This document shows, in pieces, positions 1 to 8,626 of a stretch of DNA of 64,000 nucleotides; position 1 is the first letter of the stretch; every line of letters begins with the position of its first letter. A model generated the notes under the pieces. It did no database searches. It had not been told where the DNA came from and saw nothing but the letters and a program-made list of their open reading frames with translations. The position numbers and the translations under genes were made by a program. This DNA comes from DASXVX01 sp036504075 (GTDB lineage Bacteria > Bacillota > Sulfobacillia > Symbiobacteriales > Symbiobacteriaceae). The DNA lies in assembly GCA_036504075.1 (NCBI GenBank), contig DASXVX010000007.1:62001-126000 (forward strand), in the 5' to 3' direction.

Positions 1-499
1 CGTAGTAGTTCTCCAAGAAGATCGCCTGGCCCCGGGGAACATCCGGCAGCCACTTGTGGAGGAAGTCGCCGTACTGAATGGGCATCCGCCGGCCCGAAGA
101 GCCGCCGGTCCACTCCACGCCCTGAGCGAAGACCCGCACGGCTTCGGAGACGCCAATGGTCGCGATGGTGAAGTACGGACCACGGAGCCGGAAGGTCGGC
201 AGGCCGACGATCACGGCGAAAACAGCGGCCACCGCCATGCCGACGGGAATGGTGGCGTACGCGTTCCACCCATGCAGGCAGAGCAGAACGGTGGCGTAGG
301 CGCCCATGCCCAGAAAGGCCGAATAGCCGAAGGAGACCTGGCCGGCCATGCCACCCATGATGTTCCAGGCCGAAGCCAGGACCACGTACAGCGATACGTT
401 CCAGATGTCGTTCAACGAGCCCCGTTCCAGGTATCCCGGCCCGGAGAAGAGAGCGATTACCAGCAGGGCCGCCGCGGCAGGTCCGAGATAGCGCTTCAC
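1..499 (-). CDS. livM: Branched-chain amino acid type ABC permease LivM (partial, 3' end outside window)
   Basis: Membrane permease subunit of a LivHMGF-type importer. The N-terminal 166 residues are visible: an initial hydrophobic segment, then the LivM-typical stretch containing NIMGGMAGQVSFGYSAF and a later LPTFRLRGPYFTIATI motif, close to the second LivM at 7625-8626. The GTG start at 499 overlaps the livH stop by 4 bases (GTGA), so it is translationally coupled. The C-terminus lies beyond base 1. The substrate cannot be read from the sequence; Liv-type permeases move branched amino acids but also amides, urea and aromatic or short organic acids. Confidence 0.93.
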   Translation of the reverse strand, partial: MKRYLGPAAAALLVIALFSGPGYLERGSLNDIWNVSLYVVLASAWNIMGGMAGQVSFGYSAFLGMGAYATVLLCLHGWNAYATIPVGMAVAAVFAVIVGLPTFRLRGPYFTIATIGVSEAVRVFAQGVEWTGGSSGRRMPIQYGDFLHKWLPDVPRGQAIFLENYY

Positions 500-1449
500 G
501 ATCCCGCCACCGCCTTTCGACCGAACGTCTTTTCAAACCAGGGCTGCACGAACTTGACCAGTTGGTTGCCCACCGAAGGCAGACCCTTTGGCATGACCAC
601 CAGGGCAACCACCAGCAGCGTGAACGTCACGGCGTCGGTGAAAACGTTGGGGTAGAAGTTGTACATCGCCGAGTACTGCTCCAGCAATGCGATCAACCCG
701 GCGCCAAAAGCGACGCCCCAGAAAGACTCCATGCCGCCCAGCACGGTCACGACGAACGCCTTCAGCAAGAAGCTGCGGCCGAAGTCCGGCGTGAACGGGT
801 AAATGGTCGACGTGAGTCCGCCCGCCATGGCAGCCAGGGCGATGCCCAGCCCAAACGCGATCATCTGGATGCGGGGGGCATTGATGCCCACCAGCTGAGC
901 TGCACCCTTGTTCTGGGTGACGGCCCGGATGGCCTTGCCCAGATATGTCTTCGCCAGTACGTAGTTGAGTGCGATGCCGGTGACGGAGGTCACGAGGAAG
1001 ACCATCAACTGCGGCATGGCGATCAGAATTGGCCCCAGCGAGACTGATTTCATGGTGTAGCTGGTCAGGATCGACCTGGTGTCGCCGCCCCAGATGAGGT
1101 AACCCAGGTTCTGGAGCACCAGCCAGACGCCGAACAGCAACAGCAGCGACTGGACCGCCGGGGTGTTGCCGCTTTCCGGCAGCCGCCGCACGACGTACTT
1201 GTGGAGGCCCATCCCGATGAAGAAGAACAGCGGTCCGGTGATAATCCCCGTGAGGAACGGGTCGAGGCCGAACTGCGAGTAGAGAGCGAACGTGGCGTAG
1301 GCGCCCAGCATGATAAAGCCGGCGTGGGCCAGGTTGACCAGCTTCATGACGCCGTAGATCAGCGCCAGACCGAAGGACATCATCGTATAAAGTCCGGCTA
1401 CCAGAATGCCGTTCAGAGTCGCCGAGAGAAAGCCAACCATGGAGTTCAC
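496..1449 (-). CDS. livH: Branched-chain amino acid type ABC permease LivH
   Basis: 317-residue integral membrane permease of the Liv family. It shows the family signature SFGLALIYGVMKLVNLAHAGF near residues 25-45, followed by alternating hydrophobic segments and the conserved ...FGRSFLLKAFVVTVLGGMES... loop. It lies downstream of a livK gene across a 147-base gap with a strong stem-loop and overlaps livM by 4 bases. It is clearly paralogous to the LivH at 8623-9540, so the two transporters probably arose by duplication of a livKHM unit. Confidence 0.95.
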   Translation of the reverse strand: MNSMVGFLSATLNGILVAGLYTMMSFGLALIYGVMKLVNLAHAGFIMLGAYATFALYSQFGLDPFLTGIITGPLFFFIGMGLHKYVVRRLPESGNTPAVQSLLLLFGVWLVLQNLGYLIWGGDTRSILTSYTMKSVSLGPILIAMPQLMVFLVTSVTGIALNYVLAKTYLGKAIRAVTQNKGAAQLVGINAPRIQMIAFGLGIALAAMAGGLTSTIYPFTPDFGRSFLLKAFVVTVLGGMESFWGVAFGAGLIALLEQYSAMYNFYPNVFTDAVTFTLLVVALVVMPKGLPSVGNQLVKFVQPWFEKTFGRKAVAGS

Positions 1450-1464
1450 TCCATTCTTGAGAGA

Positions 1465-1501
1465 CGTCTGGCCCCGCCCAAGGGGAAGGCAGGGCCAGAC
1501 G
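1465..1501 (-). other. Intercistronic stem-loop between livK and livH
   Basis: A perfect 10-base inverted repeat (CGTCTGGCCC / GGGCCAGACG) at 1465-1474 and 1492-1501, with a 17-base loop, lies in the livK-livH gap. There is no T-run after it on the minus strand, so it looks like an mRNA-stabilising or processing hairpin rather than a terminator. Such hairpins downstream of a binding-protein gene commonly allow excess binding protein over permease; that role is inferred. Confidence 0.55.
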
Positions 1502-1596
1502 AACGCTAACAGCTTCTTGGCGGGGCGGAGAGTTGTGCTTCGCAGCGACGTTCGGATGCCGAAGGCAGCCGGGGAGCAAGAAGCACAACCGGAGCC

Positions 1597-2880
1597 TTAC
1601 TTGGAAGGAATCGGGGCGACGGTGTCGCCGGACTTGGCTTCCTTCGGCCAGACCAGGTCAACCTTGTTGCCGGGCTTGTTCTGGGTGACGATGAACGGGT
1701 AGACCGCCTGGCCGGTGGCGGAGAACTTCAGCACGCCACCGGGGACGAGGGAGGGATTCAAATCGACCTTGGTCAGCGCATCCCGGATGGCTTCAGGCTT
1801 CACCGAGCCGGCCGTCTGAATGGCCTTCAGGAGGATGCGGACGGTCTCGTAAGGCAGGGCGTCGTACCAGGCCGGGGTGGCGTTGTCGCTGTACTTGGCG
1901 TACTTGGCGATGTAGTCCTTGTTGAACTGCGTTGGCAGCCGGCTGTCCCACCAGTTGGAGGCGAAGATGTAATCGGTGGCGGCGCCGAGGCCGTCACGGG
2001 CGGCCTTGTCGGAGCCACGAGGGCCGTAGGTGACCATCTTGTGGGACATGCCCATCTGGGTGTATTCACGGTGGATGGTGATGTAGTCTTCAACCCGGGC
2101 GTCGGCCATGAAGATGTCGGCCTTCGCATTCTGCACCTTGGTCAGCAGCGGCTTGAAGCTGGAGGCATAGAGCTCAAAGCCTTCCGTGAAGACGACCTTG
2201 AAGTAGGTCGGGTTGGCAGCGGCAAATTCGGCGATGCCCTTGGAGTAGTCCTTGCCGTGCTCCGTGTTCTCCCAAACCGTGGCGATGTTCATCGGCTTGG
2301 TGAGCTTGCCGGAGTCGATGAGGTCCTTCAGGTACTCCATTTGCGTCTTCGCCAGCACGTCGATCGGCGACAGGGTGCCGAAGACCCACTTGGACCGACC
2401 GTAAGTGCTGGTCGAGGCGCCGCCGCCGTTGACGTACGGGATGCCATACCGCTCAGGCACGACGGACTGAGCCTGGACCAGCAGCGTGGAGTAGCCGCCG
2501 ATAATGGCGTGGACCTTGTCCTGGGTGATCAGCTGTTCAACCAGCTGGGCGGACTTGGTGGCGTCGGTGGTGTCGTCGAGGATTTTCAGCGTGACGGGAA
2601 CTTTCTTGCCGTTGACCTCAAGGCCGCCGGCATCATTAATTTCCTTGATGGCGAACTCCGTGGAGGTCTTGAAGGAGCCACCGATTTTGGATTCCTTGCC
2701 CGTTAGCGGGAAAGCGGCGCCAAGCTTGATTTCGGTGATCTCTTCCTTGGCGGCAGGGGCGCTGCTCTCTTTCTTTTCATCCTTGCCGCTGCTACTGCCG
2801 CCGCAACCGGTGACCAGCGAGAAAACCAGTGCCATGGCGACACCAAGCCACATTCCCTTACGAACTCGCGTTGACCACAC
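1597..2880 (-). CDS. livK: ABC transporter substrate-binding lipoprotein, LivK/Peripla_BP_6 family
   Basis: 427-residue lipoprotein. The signal peptide ends in the lipobox LVTGC, which anchors it outside the membrane. A type I periplasmic-binding fold follows, with IKLGAAFPLTGKESKIGGS at its start and the EVNG..VTLKILDDTTD and IIGGYSTLLVQAQSVVPERYG segments typical of LivK-like receptors. GTG start at 2880 is preceded by GGGGGAAGG. It is followed by livH and livM. It has exactly the same length as the LivK at 9685-10968 and strong similarity throughout, pointing to a recent duplication with possibly related ligands. Confidence 0.94.
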   Translation of the reverse strand: MWSTRVRKGMWLGVAMALVFSLVTGCGGSSSGKDEKKESSAPAAKEEITEIKLGAAFPLTGKESKIGGSFKTSTEFAIKEINDAGGLEVNGKKVPVTLKILDDTTDATKSAQLVEQLITQDKVHAIIGGYSTLLVQAQSVVPERYGIPYVNGGGASTSTYGRSKWVFGTLSPIDVLAKTQMEYLKDLIDSGKLTKPMNIATVWENTEHGKDYSKGIAEFAAANPTYFKVVFTEGFELYASSFKPLLTKVQNAKADIFMADARVEDYITIHREYTQMGMSHKMVTYGPRGSDKAARDGLGAATDYIFASNWWDSRLPTQFNKDYIAKYAKYSDNATPAWYDALPYETVRILLKAIQTAGSVKPEAIRDALTKVDLNPSLVPGGVLKFSATGQAVYPFIVTQNKPGNKVDLVWPKEAKSGDTVAPIPSK

Positions 2881-3118
2881 AGTTCCTTCCCCCTTCTTCG
2901 TGTGAACCCCATCTGCTCACGGTGCACAAATTGAATTATGAAAGCTATGGGTGTTCCTTATGCGGGCGAGGAATATTTCGCCCTGCCGAATTCAAATACC
3001 TGCCAAAAATCTTGGAACTCGTGCACAAAATCACTATCGCTGGACCGCTACCAGAGCAGGATATATACTCCTCCTTGTATAGTCAGCAGGTAGCGAAGGA
3101 ATCTCCCAACAAAACAGG

Positions 3119-3144
3119 AACACCCACCCTGTAAGGTGGGTGTT
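3119..3144 (-). terminator. Rho-independent terminator of the liv-CoA catabolic operon
   Basis: AACACCCACC / GGTGGGTGTT forms a 10-bp stem with a 6-base loop. On the minus strand it is followed by TTCCTGTTTTGTT. It lies 30 bases after the HMG-CoA lyase stop and closes the long minus-strand operon that begins with livK at 10968. The rest of 2881-3118 is the upstream region of the second livK and shows no gene. Confidence 0.8.
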
Positions 3145-3174
3145 CAGCTATTGTGATCCCGCCCCATCGTTCGT

Positions 3175-4119
3175 TCAGGCCCCGGACGGACGTCCGTACC
3201 CGGAATGGCTGACCTTGCCCGGCAGCGTGCGACCGACAATCTCCTCCGCCAGACCCACGCAGCTGATCAGTTCACCGAGGTCCACGCCGGTCGAAATCCC
3301 CAACTCCCGGCACAGGAAGGCCACATCCTCGGTGGGTACGTTTCCGGCCGCACCCTTGTTCCCGGCGTACGGACATCCGCCAAGGCCGCCGACCGCAGAT
3401 TCAAACTCGGTGACGCCCATTTCTAACGCAGCGTAGACGTTGGCCATGCCGGTGCCCCGCGTATCGTGAAAGTGGGTTCGGATCTTCACATCCGGCCAAC
3501 GGGACCAGATGGCCGCCACCGTGTGCTTGACCTGAACCGGGTTGCCCCAGCCCATCGTGTCAAACAGCCGGATCCGCTCAACCCGCTGTCCGCTCGCTGC
3601 CACCTGGTCGGTCGCCCTCTGTAAGACCTCCATCACCCGGGCAAGCGGCACTTCGCCTTCGTAGTTGCAGCCAAAGGCGGTCATCAGCCCGATGTCGGTA
3701 AGCGGCAATCCCCCGGCCGCGTATGCCTCGACCCACGCCGGAATCTCATCCAGCTTCTCCTGAGTGGACCGGTTGGTGTTCCGGCGGGAGAACGTGTCGC
3801 TCGCCGCAACCAGGACCAGCCCTTCCACCTTGATCCCCGGCGTTTGGAACGCCCGCTCCAGCCCCTTCTGGTTGAGAAAGAGACAGGTATAGTCGACTCC
3901 CGTGTCGGTGGGCAGCGCTTTGACCAGCGCTTCGGCATCAGCCATCTGCGGGACCCACTTCGGGCTCACAAAAGCGGTCACTTCGATACTGCGGAGGCCG
4001 GTACTGGTCAGAGCCCTGATCAGGCGGACCTTGTCACTGGTGGGTATGGTTGGCGGCTCGAGTTGAAACCCCTCCCGGGGTCCCACCTCGTACAGCTCAA
4101 CCCGAGTCGGCAGAGCCAT
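3175..4119 (-). CDS. mvaB: Hydroxymethylglutaryl-CoA lyase family protein
   Basis: 314-residue TIM-barrel lyase of the HMG-CoA lyase group. It starts with the family opening VELYEVGPREGFQLEPPTIPT (residues ~8-28, the DxxRDG-equivalent is EVGPREG), carries RTHFHDTRGTG near residue 213, and has the cysteine signature GGLGGCPYAGNKGAAGN near 244-260 where the catalytic cysteine lies. The known reaction splits HMG-CoA into acetyl-CoA and acetoacetate; some relatives cleave other 3-hydroxyacyl-CoAs. It is the last gene of an operon with a CoA transferase, enoyl-CoA hydratase and a Liv importer. ATG start at 4119 with GGGGGG upstream. Confidence 0.92.
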   Translation of the reverse strand: MALPTRVELYEVGPREGFQLEPPTIPTSDKVRLIRALTSTGLRSIEVTAFVSPKWVPQMADAEALVKALPTDTGVDYTCLFLNQKGLERAFQTPGIKVEGLVLVAASDTFSRRNTNRSTQEKLDEIPAWVEAYAAGGLPLTDIGLMTAFGCNYEGEVPLARVMEVLQRATDQVAASGQRVERIRLFDTMGWGNPVQVKHTVAAIWSRWPDVKIRTHFHDTRGTGMANVYAALEMGVTEFESAVGGLGGCPYAGNKGAAGNVPTEDVAFLCRELGISTGVDLGELISCVGLAEEIVGRTLPGKVSHSGYGRPSGA

Positions 4120-4134
4120 CGTTCAGCCCCCCTG

Positions 4135-4920
4135 TCAGCGGTTCTGAAAGCGCGGCGGGCGCTTTTCGTTGAAGGCGCGGATCCCCTCAAGCCGGTCTTC
4201 GGTCGGGATGAGAATGTTGTAAGCTTCCAGGCTGAACTTCCAGCCAGAGGTAATGTCCATGTCCGCGCCATAGTCGATGGCGGTCTTGGCCTGCCGGACG
4301 GCAATGGGGGCGTTCGCCGAAATGGTCTGGGCGATTTCCAGCGCGGTCCGCACGGCCTCCCCGCGGGGCACGACCCGGTTCACCAGGCCCCAGTCCAGAG
4401 CCTCCTGGGTCGCAAGCATGCGGCCGGTGAAGATCAGTTCCTTGGCCCGGTTCCGACCGATGATGCGCGGCACCGTCAGCGGACCGCCGAGCCCCGGCAG
4501 CAGCCCCCGCTTCACCTCGGGCAGCCCAAAGGCCGACCCTTCCCCGGCAATAATGAAGTCCGAGCAAACCGCCAGTTCCAGGCCGCCGGCCAGGGCGTAT
4601 CCTTCCACTGCGGCGATCAACGGCGCCGGAAACCGCATCAGCGCCTGTGCCGCCTTCTGGAAGAGCTTGTGCTGGCGCAGCCAGGCCTCGGTGGACATGC
4701 CGTTCCGTTCCTTGAGGTCGGCCCCCGGGCAGAACGCCCGCTCTCCGGCACCGGTGAGGACAAGGCACCGGATGTCCGGCTCATTCTGAAGCGCTTCGAG
4801 CGTGGCGCTCAACTCGACGGCCATGGCCGTATTCAGCGCATTCATTACCTCGGGCCGGTTGAGCGAAAGCAGAACAGTGTACCCCTCGTGAAACCGTTCG
4901 ACCTTTAGTGTCTCAGGCAC
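4135..4920 (-). CDS. Enoyl-CoA hydratase/isomerase (crotonase) family protein
   Basis: 261-residue crotonase-fold enzyme expected to hydrate a 2-enoyl-CoA. Visible features are the N-terminal LNRPEVMNALN, the oxyanion-hole segment GAGERAFCPGADLKE, AAVEGYALAGGLELAV, and FGLPEVKRGLLPGLGG with the catalytic glutamate region. The GTG start at 4920 was chosen because AGGAGGGG lies 7-10 bases upstream. Only 15 bases separate it from the HMG-CoA lyase gene. Beside that lyase and a CoA transferase it could act as a 3-methylglutaconyl-CoA hydratase, but the sequence alone does not settle the substrate. Confidence 0.9.
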   Translation of the reverse strand: MPETLKVERFHEGYTVLLSLNRPEVMNALNTAMAVELSATLEALQNEPDIRCLVLTGAGERAFCPGADLKERNGMSTEAWLRQHKLFQKAAQALMRFPAPLIAAVEGYALAGGLELAVCSDFIIAGEGSAFGLPEVKRGLLPGLGGPLTVPRIIGRNRAKELIFTGRMLATQEALDWGLVNRVVPRGEAVRTALEIAQTISANAPIAVRQAKTAIDYGADMDITSGWKFSLEAYNILIPTEDRLEGIRAFNEKRPPRFQNR

Positions 4921-4945
4921 GTCGCTTCCCCTCCTCATGACAAAC

Positions 4946-6127
4946 TCAGATCGCCGCCGTCGCCCGCATGTCGGCGATTTCGGCCTCATCGAAGCCCAGG
5001 CTGCGCAGCACTTCGTCCGTATGCTCGCCCAGCAGGGGCGGGTGCGATTCAATCCGGACGGGTGTATCGGACAGCTTGAACGGGCTGCCGGTCATTTTGA
5101 AGCTGCCGATGGTGGGGTGCTGCACTTCCGTTACCATCTCACGGGCCAGGACCTGCGGGTCGTTGTACACTTTATCCATCGTGTAAATGGGTCCCGTCGG
5201 GACGCCCGCCGCCTCGATCATCGCGACCCAGTGGGCGGCGGACTGCGTGGCAAAGCGGGCCTCCAGAGCGGCAAGCAGCTCGACTCGCCCGTCAACCCGG
5301 TCCTTGTTCGTCGGATACCGGGCGGCCAGTTCGGGCAGCCCGATCACTTCGCACATCTTGGCATACTGGGCATCCGTGCCGACCGCGATGATGAAGTAGT
5401 CGTCTTGCGCCCGCACCGCCTGGTACGGCACGACCGAGGGATGCGCCGTGCCCAGCCGCCTGGGGACGATGCCGGCGTTGAGGTACCCGACCGAGAGGTA
5501 CGTATGCCAGGCCAGCTGAGCTTCGAGCAACGAAGTCTCCACGTACTGGCCCCGGCCGGTGTGCTGCCGGGCCATCAGCGCGCCCAGGATGGCGATGGTG
5601 ATGAACATGCCGGACCCAATGTCGGCGACGGAGACGCCGACCTTGACCGGAGTGCCGTCCGCCGTGCCCGTCACCCCCATGGTGCCGCCCATCGCCTGCG
5701 CCAGAATGTCGTACCCCGGCTTGTCGCGTAAGGGTCCCGTAGTGCCGAAGCCCGAAACGGTGGCGTAGACCAGGCGGGGGTTCAACTCGGACATGGCCTT
5801 GTAGCCAAACCCCAGCTTGTCCATGGTGCCGGGACGGAAGTTCTCGATCAGCACGTCCGCCCATTGCACCAGCTTGAGGAAAGCCTCCCGCCCTTTCGGA
5901 TGCTTGAGGTTGAGGGTCAGCGACTTTTTGTTCCGGTTGATGCTCAAATAGTAGGCTGATTCGCCGGCGAAGAAGGGCGGCCCCCATTGGCGGGTTTCGT
6001 CGCCGGAACCGGGGTTCTCCACTTTGATGACCTCGGCGCCGAGGTCGGCCAGCATCATCGTGCAATACGGTCCGGTCATGATGCGGGAAGCATCCAGCAC
6101 CTTGATTCCCTCAAGGGCTTTTGCCAT
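4946..6127 (-). CDS. CaiB/BaiF family III CoA transferase
   Basis: 393-residue family III CoA transferase. It has the typical N-terminus GIKVLDASRIMTGPYCTMMLADLGAEVIKVE, then the RNKKSLTLNLK and LIENFRPGTMDKLGFGY blocks, and VSVADIGSGM which holds the catalytic aspartate of the family. Such enzymes move CoA between carboxylates, for example human SUGCT uses succinyl-CoA and hydroxymethylglutarate or glutarate. ATG start at 6127 with AGGAAAGG upstream. It lies between livF and the hydratase and probably activates the imported acid; that is inferred from context. Confidence 0.93.
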   Translation of the reverse strand: MAKALEGIKVLDASRIMTGPYCTMMLADLGAEVIKVENPGSGDETRQWGPPFFAGESAYYLSINRNKKSLTLNLKHPKGREAFLKLVQWADVLIENFRPGTMDKLGFGYKAMSELNPRLVYATVSGFGTTGPLRDKPGYDILAQAMGGTMGVTGTADGTPVKVGVSVADIGSGMFITIAILGALMARQHTGRGQYVETSLLEAQLAWHTYLSVGYLNAGIVPRRLGTAHPSVVPYQAVRAQDDYFIIAVGTDAQYAKMCEVIGLPELAARYPTNKDRVDGRVELLAALEARFATQSAAHWVAMIEAAGVPTGPIYTMDKVYNDPQVLAREMVTEVQHPTIGSFKMTGSPFKLSDTPVRIESHPPLLGEHTDEVLRSLGFDEAEIADMRATAAI

Positions 6128-6172
6128 GACTTAACACCTTTCCTGCTGCGTGTAGTGGGTTGGCGGCGCTCT

Positions 6173-6877
6173 TCAAACGCCGAGGAACTTTTCCTGGACC
6201 CGAGGGTCCCCGAGCAGATCGTGGGCCGGCCCCGCGAGCGTGACCCGTCCGGTCTCCAGCACATAGGCCCGGTTCGCGACTTCCAGCGCATGGTGGACGT
6301 TCTGCTCCACCAGCAAGACCGTCACGCCGCGGCTGGCAATCTCCCGGACCACGTTAAAGACCTCCCGGACCAGCATGGGGGCCAGACCGAGCGAAGGCTC
6401 GTCCAGCATGAGCAGCCGGGGCAGGCTCATGAGGCCCCGCCCGATCGCACACATTTGCTGCTCCCCGCCCGAAAGGGTTCCGGCTTTCTGGAACCGCCGC
6501 TCATGCAGGCGGGGGAAGAGGTCAAAAACCCGCGTCAGGGTTTCGTCCTTCTTATCACGGGCGGCTTTGGCGAAGGCGCCCAGTTCCAGGTTCTCCAGCA
6601 CGGTCATGCCGGGCCAGAGCTGGCGGGCTTCCGGAACCAGCACGATCCCCCGGGCCAGGAGTTCATACGGCGGCAAGCCGTTGACCGGCTGCCCCTCAAA
6701 GCGGACGCTGCCCCGGCGCGCGGGCGCCAGTCCCGAAAGCGCCCGCAGCGAGGTGGTCTTCCCCGCACCGTTGGCGCCGATCAGCGTGACCACTTCGCGC
6801 TCCCGGATTTCGAACGAAACGCCCCAGAGGGCCTGAACGTCGCCGTAGTAAACGTCGATCTCTCTGACTTCCAGCAC
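6173..6877 (-). CDS. livF: Liv-type ABC transporter ATPase LivF
   Basis: 234-residue cytoplasmic ATPase of the high-affinity branched-chain amino acid type importer. Walker A GANGAGKTT at residues 34-42, signature LSGGEQQ near 137, Walker B LLMLDEPSLGL near 158 and the switch histidine region VLLVEQNVHHAL. The YYGDVQALWGVSF start is LivF-typical. The gap to livG is 17 bases. It pairs with LivG at 6895-7620 to energise LivH/LivM. Confidence 0.95.
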   Translation of the reverse strand: MLEVREIDVYYGDVQALWGVSFEIREREVVTLIGANGAGKTTSLRALSGLAPARRGSVRFEGQPVNGLPPYELLARGIVLVPEARQLWPGMTVLENLELGAFAKAARDKKDETLTRVFDLFPRLHERRFQKAGTLSGGEQQMCAIGRGLMSLPRLLMLDEPSLGLAPMLVREVFNVVREIASRGVTVLLVEQNVHHALEVANRAYVLETGRVTLAGPAHDLLGDPRVQEKFLGV

Positions 6878-6894
6878 GCTTCAGTCCCTCCTCC

Positions 6895-7620
6895 CTAGTT
6901 CAGCCGGGCATGGTCTCCCAGGTACGCCTCGATGACCGCCTGGTTGGTCAGCACGTCCCGCGTGGCGCCCTCGGCGATTTTGGTGCCGAAGTTCAGTACC
7001 ATGGCTCGGTCGCAGACGCCCGCCACCGCTTTCATGTGGTGCTCGATCAGGAGCACCGTCTTCCCCGCGTTGCGAATGGCGCGAATCAGGTCCATGGCGC
7101 CGTTGATTTCGGCCGGATTCAAGCCGCCCATGACCTCATCCAGCATGATCACGTCCGGCTCCGTCGCCAGCGCCCGACAGATTTCGAGTCGCTTGTGTTC
7201 GCCAATGGTCAGGCTGCCTGCCATGGACCGGGTCCGATGCGCCAGGCCAACGAAATCGAGGATCTCATTCACGAAGCGGCGAGCCGACGTCCCCGCCTTG
7301 GGCCTGCGCCCAAAGCTGGCGCCCACCAGCACGTTGTCGAAGACCGTCATCTCCCGAAAGGGCTTCACGATCTGATGGGTCCGGACGAGGCCGCGCTCCA
7401 CGACAGCGTAGGGCTTCAGGCCGTGAATCGGCTGCCCCTGCAGAAAAGCCTCGCCCGATGTGGGCTCGTGGGCGCCCACCAGCAGCGAAAAGAGCGTCGT
7501 CTTGCCCGCGCCGTTGGGTCCGATGAGCCCGAAGATCTCGCCCTGGTATACCTGAAACGAGACGTCATCGACGGCCATGATGCCGCCGAACCGCTTGGTA
7601 AGCCGCTTGCCTTCCAGCAT
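6895..7620 (-). CDS. livG: Liv-type ABC transporter ATPase LivG
   Basis: 241-residue ATPase. Walker A GPNGAGKTT at residues 34-42, signature LTIGEHKRLE, Walker B DVIMLDEVMGGLNP, and VLLIEHHMKAV after the H-loop. The TK-RFGG--AV start is LivG-typical. The ATG at 7620 is preferred; a TTG four codons upstream, overlapping the livM stop, is an alternative. It is encoded 4 bases after livM. The signature is slightly degenerate (LTIGE for LSGGQ), which is common in LivG. Confidence 0.94.
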   Translation of the reverse strand: MLEGKRLTKRFGGIMAVDDVSFQVYQGEIFGLIGPNGAGKTTLFSLLVGAHEPTSGEAFLQGQPIHGLKPYAVVERGLVRTHQIVKPFREMTVFDNVLVGASFGRRPKAGTSARRFVNEILDFVGLAHRTRSMAGSLTIGEHKRLEICRALATEPDVIMLDEVMGGLNPAEINGAMDLIRAIRNAGKTVLLIEHHMKAVAGVCDRAMVLNFGTKIAEGATRDVLTNQAVIEAYLGDHARLN

Positions 7621-7624
7621 GACC

Positions 7625-8626
7625 TCAGGCAACGTTGCGCACCTCCTCCCGTGCTCGGCCTCGAGACAGGGGCCGGAGCGCCCGCTTGACCAGGCCGAGG
7701 ATGCCCCCTGGCTCGAACAGCATGACGAGGACCAGCAGGAGCCCGTAGATGAAGAGGTTGGAGGACTGGAGAGCGGGAATGGACAGGAGCTTGATCTGCA
7801 GATACCCGAATACCACACCGCCGATGATCGGGCCGATCAGCGTCCCCACCCCGCCGATGACCGGCATCAGCACGATCTGCAGGGACATGGAGAACGCGAA
7901 GACTGAGTTCGGCGCCACGTATTGGAAGGCGACGACGTACAGACTGCCCGCCACCGCCATCAGTGCGGCGGAAAGGGCGTGCGCCCACACCTTGTAGGCG
8001 GTCGCATTGATGCCAAGGGCCTCGGCGGCGTCGATATCCTGCTTGATGGCGGACAGCGCCAGCCCGAACCGGGTATTCTGGATCACCCAGACCACGACGA
8101 TGACCAGGACCGCCAGCAGCAGCATGGCGTAGTAGTTCTCAAGGAACACGGCCAGCCCGCGTGAGACGCCAGGCAGGAGCTTGTACAGGAAGGCCCCGTA
8201 TGAACCGGGCATGCGCTTGCCGCTGGAACCGCCCGTAAAGGTCATGCCCTGAGCGAAGACCCGAACCGCTTCCGAAATCCCAATCGTGGCGATGGTAAAG
8301 TAGGGGCCGCGCAGCCGGAACGTGGGCAGACCGATCAGCACGGAAAAGAGGGCGGCCAGGACCACGCCCACGGGTATGGTGGCATAGGCGTTCCAGCCCT
8401 GATGGGAAAGCAGGACCGTGGCGTATGCGCCGATGCCCAGGAAGGCGGAATAGCCAAAGGAGACCTGCCCGGCAAGTCCCCCGAGGATGTTCCAGATCGA
8501 CGCCAGAACGACCGCAAAGGCGACGTTCCAGATATCGTTCAGGACTCCCCGTCCCAGGAAGGCCGGACCCCCGAACAGCACCACCAGGGAGAGCGCCACG
8601 ACGACCGTATTGAAGTACCGCGTCAT
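7625..8626 (-). CDS. livM: Liv-type ABC permease LivM
   Basis: 333-residue permease with about 8-9 hydrophobic segments and the LivM blocks NILGGLAGQVSFGYSAFLGIGAY and LPTFRLRGPYFTIATIG, then AIKQDIDAAEALGIN, the cytoplasmic loop that contacts the ATPases. The basic Arg-rich C-terminus is cytoplasmic. Its ATG overlaps the livH stop by 4 bases (8623-8626). It is nearly collinear with the partial LivM at 1-499. Confidence 0.95.
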   Translation of the reverse strand: MTRYFNTVVVALSLVVLFGGPAFLGRGVLNDIWNVAFAVVLASIWNILGGLAGQVSFGYSAFLGIGAYATVLLSHQGWNAYATIPVGVVLAALFSVLIGLPTFRLRGPYFTIATIGISEAVRVFAQGMTFTGGSSGKRMPGSYGAFLYKLLPGVSRGLAVFLENYYAMLLLAVLVIVVVWVIQNTRFGLALSAIKQDIDAAEALGINATAYKVWAHALSAALMAVAGSLYVVAFQYVAPNSVFAFSMSLQIVLMPVIGGVGTLIGPIIGGVVFGYLQIKLLSIPALQSSNLFIYGLLLVLVMLFEPGGILGLVKRALRPLSRGRAREEVRNVA